Of a stretch of 64,000 nt of DNA, positions 46,181 to 59,700 are shown in pieces (position 1 is the stretch's first letter; each line of letters opens with the position of its first letter). The notes beneath the pieces were generated by a model. That model searched no databases. It saw only the letters and a list, made by a program, of their open reading frames with translations, and had not been told where the DNA came from. The stretch is from Paralvinella palmiformis (Eukaryota; Annelida; Polychaeta; Terebellida; Alvinellidae), in contig JAODUP010000834.1 in NCBI GenBank assembly GCA_025642065.1, forward strand, positions 241,001 through 305,000, in the 5' to 3' direction. Made by a program: the position numbers and the translations under genes.

Positions 46181-49100
46181 GATGGAGAGAAAAAGAGTGA
46201 ACAGACATACCTTTTTCTATTTATATGAAGTAGGTAAACATTAAGGAATCTCCTACTTTGTTCAAACTTGGAACTTTGTAAAAAAGGTCCACTTCACACT
46301 GTGTATGTCTGTTGTGTTGTTTACTATAACACCTGTTAGACATGGTGCACCAATCTCCCACATACATACGTCGTGTGGAGTGGAGACATAACTTGACCTT
46401 TTACCAAGTTCAATCCAAATGGGAAAGGATCAGTCAAATTTACAAATTACAGATGTAAGAATGACAATTTATAACAGATCTAACTGGATTTAAGATGGTA
46501 GCAGATATATACATTGAGGGGATGTTTTAAAGCTAGTGAGTCACGTGGATTACTAATACTAGACACACAACACACACACACACACACACACACACATATT
46601 CTTACATTTGTTTAAGGATATTTTTGGTGGTAGCTTTCACTTCTAATGAATCTCCACTGGACCTAAAAACAAATCGAGAAATAATTAAATGGATTACCAT
46701 AAAGAACCTTTATTAATATCAATATCAATTCTAAGCAAGATACATTATCACGAGTATAGGATTTAAAAATAATTATATGCAAACCTTGATGGATTTGGCT
46801 CGTTTTGAACAAACATTGTCATCTACTAATACAGTTAAGTACAGAGAGCTGTTTAAATGTAAATAACTTCAATACACTTACGGTGAGACTGAGTTATCAA
46901 CAGAAGAACCTTCCTGAAAAATAGAAAGAATAGTCATGATTATACAGAACAACTCGGAACTGTCTCTTTGATGTATCAATTATTAGATTTTGTACGTCAT
47001 TACGGCCAATAGACAATTAACAAAACAGTGTATGTCATATCTGAAGAACATATTATTGATAAACACAAACAATAAGTTGACCCATCTATTTACTTTTTGA
47101 CCTCCTGACATTGGTTCCTGTAGCTGTACTGAGAATGCCTGCTCTGTGGCTTGTGTACTGTTTCCTGGCTTCAGGGGGCTGACCATAGTTGCCTCATAGC
47201 TGCTAATGTTATTATTCATATTTCTCATCACGCTGCCATCTTGTTTTTTCATATCTGTATCCTTCTCAACGAACTGATAAACTTTGATGTTGTCTTCCAC
47301 GGCTTCCCAGTGGTGATCAATGTCTCCCACCAACTTGCTGCTGAAACCTCCTTCACAAAGTTGCTGGCTCACATCTCCATTTCTTGAAGGTTCAGGCTCG
47401 ATGATTTTTGATGCTGAAGAAGACTTCACATCGCTATCATCAGGGACATCATTTTTATCATCATCATCATCATCATCAAAAGATCTTGTCTGTCTCAGAC
47501 AGTCTTTGATTTCTGTCTGTACATCTGCTAATGACTTTTCAAGCAGATCCAAGTTGGAGAGAATTTGACCCTCTTCCTTCAATGCCTCTTTCTGACTGGA
47601 TGATATGGTGTTAGATTCAGGATCACCCGTTACTTCATTGGCTGGACAATCAACAGGATTACTGGGTTCTGTGTTAACTGAATCTGCCTGATCTCTGACA
47701 CTGTAAATAACTTGAGAGCCATGATTACCTTGGCGACCGTACTGCATCCCTTGATACGACCCAGATGTGATAACAGTATTATCATTTGTTGATCCCGACT
47801 CTAACTCTTGCCCTTTTCTCTGAAGCATCTCGGTGGCAAGACATTTTGCAACCTCATTCACATTCAAGTCCCAACATTCATCATCATCAGGTACTGCAAC
47901 ACGAGTGTCATTAGCGACTTCCATATTACAAGACTGGTGACTACAGTTCCGACAAACTATGAAGTAACTTCCATTTTCATAGTTGATGTCCTTATCTGTC
48001 GGCTGACCACAGTAGCTACATGGCTTGCTCCCACTTCTATCTTCCCTCACTTCTTGTCCATGATGACGTTTAGTCTTCTGTTGTTTGGCCGAGTTAGATT
48101 TCTTAAATCTTCCACTGGATGGTCGAAGACATTTGGATGAGATCACTGCTGCTGTTTTCGCTACCGACTTATTTCTGGCCGATTGAGGCCTTGGAGAAAT
48201 GACCGAGGGTTTTCTACCAGACTGCGGTCTGACATTTAAAACAGCAGACATTGTTGACACTGAGCTGTCAAGGCCAGGACACTCTGCTCTAGCTGATACA
48301 GGCCTCGCTTTCAAAACCATCTGCCTTTTTTCTTCCGTGATAAACTCGTATGGACCTTTTGCACTTTGAGGCCTCTTTCCCCTCGGTGTGGTGCATCCTG
48401 CCCTTTTAAAAGGCATGCTCCTGACATCAGTCTCCCTTTCAGTCATGTCCTTGCTCTTACCACTTATGACTAAGTTACCGCAGTCTTCTGGCTTGATGAT
48501 GTCCTCCCACTCACCAAGACGAGGCCTCAGTCTCATTGTCATCTGACTAGGAGGCCTATCAGCAGATGTACACACCTCATCAGAATCAAATTTTACCTCA
48601 CCTATAGATGTACAGAGTACCTCACTCTTTTCAGTGTTTCCACCTCCAGATGACTTCTTAGGAGGAGCAGTCTGGTTTGTATTTGTAGAATTACTTGACA
48701 TGACGCTGTTTACTGACCAAGCACCGGAGCGATGCGTCCCATCACCACTGCCGGGGTCATGACCTGTGTCATCATGCCAAGAATTCATCACTTCTGTGCT
48801 GCTAGGCCGACAGGAAGAACGACCCTTCTGCTTTGTGTTCTGCGCAACCTCACTGTGTCTTGGATTTGGAATACGATCCTGCCTGAAGCACGGCATTGCA
48901 GAACGAGAACGTCCTTTGTGGATGTCTGTTCTACCATTTGTGGCATCAGCAAACCTCACAGACTTCCTCAGACCAGTGTCATGCATGCTCATTGGTCGAT
49001 GTAAGCTGCTGCTATTAACAGGTGTGTTAGTGGTAATATCACTACTTCTTTTTGCATCATCGTCAAATTCCAGGAAGTATTTCTCTGCCTCAGCCACTTC

Positions 49101-50296
49101 CTGGATGTCTGGATCTTCTTCACTGCCAACTTCCTCAACTTTATCAGGCCTTTGATCTCTTGCTGAGACATTGTTGGAAGAAAAAGAACTGTCTATGGCA
49201 AACTCGGCAATTTCTCGTCCTGTGAGATGACCAATCTGGTGACTTGTGGCATCACCAAAACTTGCCAAACTGTTTGGAGGAATTCCAAACACTTGTGCCT
49301 CATGCTCATCCAGTCCAGCACTTGCCCTATTAATGGTAACACATAGGAGACATTTCAAAGACAAACTATTTCAATGTGTCAAGATAACTGCATCATAAAG
49401 CATTCAGTGTATGGCTAAATCTGTTTAGAAGAACAATACAGGAACTTTAACATAATGGTAAAAAGTTCCACCTTACAGAAGTAAATAGTCAAGCTCTTCC
49501 TGATCTCTGGCATCAGTGTTATCTGAGGCAACAGATGTATGATGTATTGACTCAGCTGTCTGTGGCCGATCTCTCATGTAATCTTTGTTCAAATTCTGAA
49601 GCAGCTGACGTCTTCGCTGCAATGTTCGGTTCGGACTCGGCTTGTAACTGTGTGCACCTGAAGAGAAATATATCTCTTGAAAAACAAACATTCGTGGAAA
49701 GGTAATTAAATGTCATTTATGAAATTATCAAAAAATAAAACCTTATAAACAAATGCAGAAAAAAATATCATTCAAGATACAAGTTACAAATGTAACAGCA
49801 AAATAAATAAAATAATTGTCATAAAAATAACTACAATGAACCATTATTCAATCATGGTTCTTGTAGCAAATTATAAATGCACGATTATCAGTACAGTAGT
49901 TAAAATCAGCAAAAACCTTTTTCCTGATTTTTACCATCTAAATTACCATACAAACATGCTGAAGAGGTTATTATATATTGCTAAATATCACTCCAACCAG
50001 AAATATTTACACATAAGGGATCACTGTCATCTGTTAGAGAGCAGAAGATCAATCAACCAATACAATATGGAAATGATTCAGATAATAGGCTGGGTATTAA
50101 TTAAATTATAGTAAATAAACAACTCACTCATATCATGCAATAATTATTTTGATATGCATGCATTTATTTACTAGTTTGAGTGTTGCTGGTCTTTATAAGT
50201 CTAAATCTCACTATATATCTAATAGATAAATCATTAAATCACTGATGTACAATGGGAATAAAATGCATTAATAATATTTCAAGCTGACACATCAAA

Positions 50297-50345
<49 letters not shown>

Positions 50346-50726
50346 AACTGTAATATAAGTAAGCAGGAGGGAGAGGCACTAATAAATCCTGTATAAATTA
50401 AGGAGCAGGCCTGGGTAAGTATAGCATCTCTATATTTTGTTTAGTTTCACCATACAGTTAAGTCGCAGTTCATTCTCAATTGCTGCCTGGCGATGCTGGA
50501 CAGCTTTACTAAACATAATGGCTCCATCTAGTGCTGAATGCTGTCTGCATGGAAACACTGGATAATCAGTGAGATTAATTGAACAAATGGAAAAGTTCAA
50601 TTTTCCATTTACATGTAGTTGAAGTTTCATGAGGAAACATGTGAAAAACATGAAATATACAGATTTATTGACAGACAAATGGACAGACAGACAGATTAAA
50701 AAAATTACAGACACATATACACACAC

Positions 50727-50761
<35 letters not shown>

Positions 50762-52343
50762 AACTCCTAACTAACTGGAATGTTTGATGCACATGGAGAT
50801 AAAACTTGTAAATCTGGATAATCATGGTGTATCACCTGAAATATAAAATATTACACCCTCTCGATCATTTGATTCCCAATTATTCTTCAGTATTAAACTA
50901 GCCTGAGACCTCAAACTAAACAGTGTCAGTTGAAACCCAGTTAAAATAGATACATGATAACCAATCTTCTTGAAACTGCCACTTCATGTCTTGGCTAGAA
51001 TATGGAATTTACATGTAGATAATCTTGAACGGTAACTATTCATGTTCACAAAGATTATATGTTTACCTGTTATATGTCTACTTGTAATAACAATATCCTG
51101 CTACTGGTAAATAAAATATAACTTGACTTGACAAATGGTGCTGAATTCCTCTAAATTATTCAATAATTTAGATATAAACAGTTTTAACAGATTTGTTTAA
51201 TGCAGCAATAATTCCGCCATCTACTGGATGAATCACACTTCTGACCTTTCCATTGGTCAACATGTCTAGACAGTATGGAGGACTAAATATAAAGACAATA
51301 TATCATCCTGGATAAGCTGTCCCATGCTATATCCCTTGTCATAATCCTCCGGTAACAAATATCTTTCATAGAACAAGATCTTCCATATATAATTTGGTTC
51401 TTATATGGATGATACACCCCAATTTTTAGTTTGTATTTATATTGTATATATTTTTCCTTCAAATTTCCAAACAAAGATGCATATTATGAATCTTCAACTA
51501 TATAGAGATCAATGTTATATGGAATCCCATAAATTTTAAACCAAATGGCTCAATATTAATTCTTACTGTATCTGTCTAAAATGCTGCTATCTGTAGCATA
51601 AATAAATAAGGAAGTCAATTCTTCAAAAAGAAATAAAATAAAATTAATTGATCCATGAATTAAATGTTATGACTGAAAATTCTTAATTTATCCATATAAT
51701 AAAATAATCCTGGATATTTATTGTCTCGGAGAGTATATTTTCAATTAAAAAACAAATTATTAATTGATCATTTGTTTAGACAATTAGTGGCAATTGAGGG
51801 GAAAAAATCACTAGAAAATCATGACAGGAATAATTCACTTGTCATCCATGAGTTTTCTGGTTTTAATAATTAATAGGGGCTGTTTTTTCCCCCAGTAACT
51901 GGCATGTCAGAAGTGGTCCAGGTTAGCTAATTTATTGATAATCAATAGATTACGCCAAGTTGATAATTTTCAGGTCATACACGTTCACGCTAGTTAAAAT
52001 ATTTTGTAAAATGGAGGTACTATTTAAAGTCAAGAAAGATATCTGACATGTTATTTTTATGTCAGGTTTCCTTATATGAGAAGTATATATATATATATAT
52101 ATATATGTTACATGTAATCAAGTAATACGTATATTATCTGAAATTTTCAGGTAATATGTATTAAATCTCTGTTAGCAATAGACATATTACCTGAATATTT
52201 CAGGTAATATACATATTACCTGATTATACAGATTAACTGTAATATTTTCATGTTCTTTTTTCATATTGTCTCAAATTCAGTTTAATCAAGGTCCAGTTAA
52301 TTAGGATAAAACTTTATATTGACATAATGGTGTGCAAACAAAT

Positions 52344-52395
<52 letters not shown>

Positions 52396-52821
52396 AAATG
52401 CTTATGTGTAAGTACCTGCAACTATGCCCCGACATTGGTTTATTGTTGGTCCCGATACATTTACAGTATTTAAAGGCTTCAATCTAAGAAGAGAAATACA
52501 AAAAACATTACATTAATAATAATGTAAATCCTCAGCTAATTAATTTAAAGTCGAGTCTTGGCATTAATCATGAAACACAATTAAGAATTATAAATTAAAT
52601 AAAAAGAATAGTGAATAATTTCCATTTTAGGATTCTAACAAAAGCCTAGATCTGATATAGAGACAACCAGTCAGCAGAGTTAGGATGATGATGATGATTT
52701 ATGCTTTACGGTCACTTTTGTGCACATGATAGGCTAAATGGTCATCAGCAGAGTTCGGACAACTATAGGATTACATTCATGATTGTAAAATAATCAGAAT
52801 TCTGATCATAATTACATAATT

Positions 52822-52864
<43 letters not shown>

Positions 52865-53669
52865 ATCCAAATATGATTATCACATGAAACATAAATAAAA
52901 TTATTAAATATTATGTCGCATAACAGATATACATTATTCTAGTAATGGTAATTATTGTCCTTGTAAAATTATAAAAGTCATTGCCCATAAACTGTGAACA
53001 TAAAAAAACAGGAAAATACCATCTTTGTAAAATAAACATTACATTTAAATTTTTTTTATAAATTCACAGCCAAGATCTCCCTATCCCAGCTCTAAATATG
53101 TCACAAGAATGTCAATGGATTTTGAATTGGTTGAATATTTGGGAAATAGTATTTGATTGATGTAGCTTGCAAAGTGTGACTATACCCACTTAAGATTTGT
53201 AACAAACATGATAATTAGCACATATACAAGTGGAAACTCACCCTGGTTAGAGATAGGAACACAAAATTGGATAAGATTTATTTCTCAAATCTGACGTAAT
53301 ATTGATATTCATTTGCCAAAAAGAAACTTGTCTGCTGACTCACCTCGCTTTTAGAAGTCTTCCTTGTATTTTATGTTCTGTTTCAGGTTGCTGTTTTGCG
53401 ATGGCTTTGGCTACTTCATACGTGGCAAGAACAGTGAGCTCCTTCAGTCTCTGATCTGGCAGAACTATTGACTTCTGAATTAAACGTATTAATACAAGAC
53501 TTATATATAAAACACTTAGACTCAAATCAAACTATCGCAAGCTAAGAAAAAACTAGAGAAAAATGAAATGTATCATAGAAACTTAAGGTAGAAACAATCA
53601 TTCTTGATTAATTTATCACCATCATTTATACAAAACAATAAAAGTAATAAGGTCATCTTAAAATTCTAA

Positions 53670-53713
<44 letters not shown>

Positions 53714-56700
53714 AAAGATCATTTAAGTACTGTCCTCTGGTGAAAATGAAAGGAAGAAATACTAATGGACATTTCATATGAACAATTTGTTCTGGAAGTG
53801 TAAATGGCCACTCATTACACACACAAAAGTTCAATATGTGTATTTTTATTATAGATATCAAGCTCATTTTTTTAAATACATCTTCATTACTGAATTAAAG
53901 GAATAAATTATGAGTGGTCTCTCAAGTAAAGTTATGACAAAACTTTATTATTTAACTATTCACTCTGCATCTTTGCTGTCTTTAGTGTAACTGGTAGATT
54001 TAAATTATACAGAAAATATTGTATGACTGTAGTAGAATTATTTGATAGTTATAACATTTCCAGTAGATTGAAGGTCATCATCATACATCCATGATTACAT
54101 TTGGTTTCTCAGATTACCAAATTCAGCAAACCTTTCACAAGTTCAAATACAGGGCAGGTTTGGCTTAAGTGTGTGTATGTGTGTGTGTGTGTGCATGCAT
54201 GCGTGTGTCTGCATATGTATGTGCATGCACATACCTGTCTTATATCACAAGGAAATGATACAAATTCTAAATATTTGATTTTATGGTATTCAATAAATAT
54301 TGTATCTAGTATTGTAGGTTATGTTGGCTCCATGGTAATTAAAGTACTGGGCTATATGATGAAAGGTTCTTGGTTTGAATCCATCATCTAGATAATTGCC
54401 ATTTGTAAACTCATATTATTAGTCTCAGCTGTGATAGATCATCATGTATCATGCAACTATGATTTGTAGCAGCAGACTTCAGAAAATTAACAAACAATTC
54501 GTTATACCAAAAAAAGCTGAAGACAAAAATAGACTGCATCAAGATTGGCCAATGGATGCCGACAATGGATGAGGCAAACGTCATCTACAAACCACATTCT
54601 ATATTCATGGCAAATCAACCGAGAGCTCAGTTTTTAACAGAACAGGACATGTTATGGCTGAATGACAGTTGAAATAGTAACAAGCATTTTCCATTACTCT
54701 ACTCGTAGTGAGAGTATTCATCATTTGTTGCAGCACCTGTCATTTGACAGAATTAGTCCACAGCTTCTCATAAACATGTTTTGATATACTCGTACTCATT
54801 GATTAAAATTGTCTTGAACACATCACTTGGACAAAAACTAGACAATAACAAATGAACCCAATGTTTAGCACGTTGTTGGTATAACAAGACCCAATTAAAA
54901 CACTTCATATGAAAGACATACATGTATATAATAATCAAAATAATTAATAATATTATCATATGTTACATAACAAAATTATCACAACAAAATCTTTTGATTA
55001 AATTACTGCCTCAAAACTACACCATAATATTTTTAAAGCTGAGAGTCTATATAATTAATTTTTTATGCTAAATTATTACATATAGTATATTTTAGATGCT
55101 AATTTAAAAGATATGTTTAGCTATATATATAAATGGTTGATAATTTGACTATCATGTATACATTCAAAATATTTTCCTTTATTTATTGATTGACTTTATA
55201 ATTTGTTTTGTTTTGTTCAGTTCAGTATCATATCTATATAATATTAATTTGATATTATTTCATTGGCTAACATTAGCATTGATCCAATGATTTAATCAGC
55301 TTATAGAGAAGCCATTTCTAGAGCATGAAACTGTTTACATACATTATGGTTTACTACTTCTGTATGATCCTACAGAACTGATTGGACTGTGTATGTATGT
55401 ATGTATGTATGTGTGTATCCATGCATGCATATGTGTGTGTGTGTGTGTGTGTACATGTGAAAACATAATGCATTTGTTAAATGTAATATTGTTTAATAAA
55501 GTGATCTGTCAACACCATTTAATGTGATCAACCATTCATGACAGACAACAGCCCTCCCACCACTCACTATAAGCAAATAAATTATTCCTTGAATTGGCAG
55601 TTAATTGAAACATTAATCTGAAAGACTACATTCTGTCAATTAATTTCATCCAATCTGAATAATGAACACAATTAAACCCAAATAATGATGTGAGCATTTT
55701 ATGAATGGGAACTCAAAGCAGTAACACATTCATAAAAATTAAATAACGAAACTTACAAATACAACAATATAATAATAATGGATTCATCCTAAGATTGAAA
55801 GTCACTGACTAACCTCCATATTTGAAGCAGATGCAGTGTGCTTAAATGGACTTTGAACATGCTGATTGGGCTGTCTCTCTGTCACTTGTTTATACAAAGC
55901 ACGTGACTTACGAGGCACCAACTTGTTCCATTCAGAGCTCGAGCATGACAGAGTACGACCCGATCCAATACGCTGAAATCTGGATTTAAAAACAAAATCA
56001 TCAGCATGGAATAAACTTGAATTTGAACTGCAAATTCACATATGTCAGAGTTAATTTTAAACACAATGAATACACATCTTGCATATCTAAAGATCCTATA
56101 ACAGGCAATAAATGTTAGTATTTAGTTACCCCGCAGAAGAACGTCCTGTAGGTGTAGGCGTTGGTGTGTTTCGTGGGACTGTCAGACTATGGGAATAGGA
56201 CGTAGTCTGACTTTTTGCAGTATCTGAAAGAAAGAAAAACATCACAAAATTTTAAATGCTGGTGATGAAGAGACTGTTAATCTTCTAAGTGAAAATTAGT
56301 GAAAAAATATATAAAAACAGAAACAAATTAACAATTGATCTGTTTTAAATGATATACATTAACATACACTACTCCTCAACCTTATGCTATCTTGATAAAA
56401 TGTCCATCAGTGCCTCCCATGTTAGAACAAAACAACATTATTCAGTAATTGTGAGATTACAAATAGTGATATCATTTGTTCTCTCAAACTAATTCTTATT
56501 ACAGACACCTCGATCACTGTCAATCACTGACATATCCTGTCTTCTGATTGGCCAGATAGTTCATTTAAATTAATCAACTGGCAAATGAGTAATAAGTTAC
56601 ACTGTGACAATGATAACTTATAGCAGAATAGGCTTTGAAATTAATAATGACAAACTCATACCAGAATTATTAGTAAATGGGCATATAGAGTTATAATTTT

Positions 56701-59700
56701 GATGAAATTGTAACAGTATTCAAATTACTTACTAAAATAATTCATAATGGTAACAAATAAATTTTAGCAAGGTAGAACAGACAACACAGAACAAATATTT
56801 GGTACATTCCATATAACTTTACTGTATTTATTAGGTACATGTACGTACTGACTCATAGTGTATATTATGCATGTAAAGCATATTATATTAGAACCGTTGT
56901 AAATGAGTAGACCAATCAATACTTCTAGCACTTGGGGCAATGGACAAAAACGATCTCAATAAATAAAACCAATCCTGAGTATCTGATGCAAGATGAAGCC
57001 ATATTTTTTGTGACTTCATGTGTAACAACATTGATTGCGTTAAATTTAGAATTCCTGTAGTCCAAAACAAAGTATATAGTTCTTGATATTTTATCTCATC
57101 CAAGAAACATTGTTTTAATTGTGGCATGATTATCCTACAAACATAAATGTCTAGCACCCGACATTAACCAGAAATAAGATATTATTACTCACTAACAGTA
57201 TGATGACAAACTGACAATGTGACAGAAGAAATTAGTTCATCCCTACTCTACACTATGATCTATGAAGCTGATACATTATATTATTGGGATGTACCGCCTC
57301 ATTCAACAAGTTAAATTGCTGAATAATGACTCTAGCAATTCTAGGTATTAAAATATATGAGACTAGCATGACATGAATATGCCAGGTTTTAATGTTGGCA
57401 CAATATTCAGAAATCACTGTGTGTGTGCATGTGTCAGTGTGTGCATATGTGTATTTGTGTATGTGTGTGTGTGCACATACACAAGCCAAAATATTTTTCC
57501 ACACCTGATAGAGAAATCTACTTTATATTTTGCTAACATCTCATGCATCCATTATTGAGTTCACCAAAAATAGAAACTATTATTAATTCATTTCCATTGA
57601 CATCATACCTTTCTTGGATATATTTGTTGTCTGATTACGTTTACTGTCCGTCAAGTTGTCAATGATAAGAAATGGTGCCGGCTGCAAACAAGAAATACCA
57701 CATATAACATTCATGTAATTATAGAACAAATCTATGTAATTGGTTAAACTGGAATTATTCTAATATGTTAATAACTAATGCATTGATCAGTGTGAATATT
57801 AAAGTCTGGGGAGTAGAGGATGACAAACACAACACTGTATCAGAAAATTAATGCTCAAGATTTTTTCATTGATCGTTTTGATGTGAAATGCATTTTAGAG
57901 AAATAACATATTTAATGAATCAGTGAGATGCTTAACATCAGCTAGAAATCTTTATTTGGAATTAAAATTAATGAGTACATGTACAGCGGACTATCTACAC
58001 TCTAAATGTATTCCAGGTATATAACATAAATGTGTCTTAAATTACAAGTTTGTGTGCCTGCACAAACACAGTTAATACTGCTGGCACTGGTCTGCCACGT
58101 CGGAGTCAGATCAAAACATAATTATTAATGTGAGCCATAAGGTCAAGTTCTAGGATCTACATAAGGATACTGAATGGCCTAAATTGTGCCGATGTGTCGT
58201 TAAACAACATCCATCCATCTAGGATCTACATTACCGATTATTCAATTGTGTTTAATATATCAGGCTATGTTCTTTTTATTCTATATAGACGTACACAGAC
58301 TCTGGATACAACCCAGCAGTACATCAATTTGTAATGTTGCGAAGAATAGTGAGTGAAAAACAGACGAATAAAAAATTCCTCTCCGTGGGTGGTATACGCA
58401 AGTTCATGAAACAGCGAGTTTAATATTTTTTAGGTCACACAGATGTAGGATACTGCAGCAAACTGTAGTTGACGAACAGACCCGGTTATCTTATAATATT
58501 AATGACATCCATTATGATGCCACACGTTATTGATTAGCTGTCTTTGGATCATAAATGATGAAACATGCAGTGAGTGGCACAAAGAGATAAATGACAGTGT
58601 GAATGATGTCAAATCAATACCAGTCAAAATGGACGTAATATTAGAACAACAAAGGATATGATTCATACAAGTCATGACGACGACTATAGAAGATTGTATT
58701 GAAATCTTTTACAGATTATATTACGAATATTTTATCTGAATAACAACAACACCACACATATATTACAGTTAATATTACAAATAATATATCTGAATAACAA
58801 CAACACCACACATCTATTACAGTTAATATTACAAATAATATATCTGAAAAACAACAAATACCATATTAACATCATATTTTATGTACCGTAAGCATGAAGC
58901 TACAAATGTTACCTCTATGGCGGTATGAACAAAAAATAGTTCAGATATACCTATTAATTCAGTAAAATGATAATTATTGGTACCTGAGTGTTGCTCTTCT
59001 AATTTCTAACGTGTATGTGTAAAGAACATCAGAACAATAATAATATTAATAACACCAGCACACAGAATGCCATCGTGTATCCAATGATATAAAGCTGTTC
59101 CTACTTAGCACGTCATAACCTCAACTGAGAGATATTTTTACACCTTCTCAATCACTCTGTATCATAAAACTATGTACTGATATTTGGCATCAGAATGACT
59201 TGTTTAGTACTGATTAATGATTTAATAGTTTGATATTCATTTTAAACTGAAGTAAACTGGATCAAAGGCCAACCGAGAAAACAAAATTACACATACTACT
59301 CTATATATCCCCGATGAAACTTTTTTCTCAATACAACTCTGAACTCCAATATATATGACAAATAATTTATGTTAATGAAATTTTTGGAAATAAATTCGGA
59401 ATTATTATTTAAATGAAGGCAGTGTATTATTATTATTATATTGAGAAGGATTGATTAATGTGTGTATTGTGTGTGAACCATAATGCTAAATTCTTGCTGT
59501 TGTTCAGAGTAATTAATTTAAAGTACATCAGTTGACGTGACAAATGCACGCAGCGGAAAATTAGTGCTAAGCTGCTAACTCAAAAAAACAATAAGATGAG
59601 GATTATCAGCTTATTAATTGACCCAAATAATGACCACTCTCACTGAATGGTGGTCAGCAAATATAAGTGGCAAGAGATTCTATCTTTATGTTCAAACACG

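Noticed and set aside
48732..49155. Long open frames on the plus strand (up to 129 codons) opposite the giant exon
   Set aside because: They are antisense shadows of the 2.2-kb coding exon, without family resemblance or splice context.
51180..51300. Minus-strand peptide VIHPVDGGIIAALNKS resembling a pogo/Tigger-type transposase motif
   Set aside because: Only about 20 residues match and the flanking sequence does not continue the family. Too short to call.
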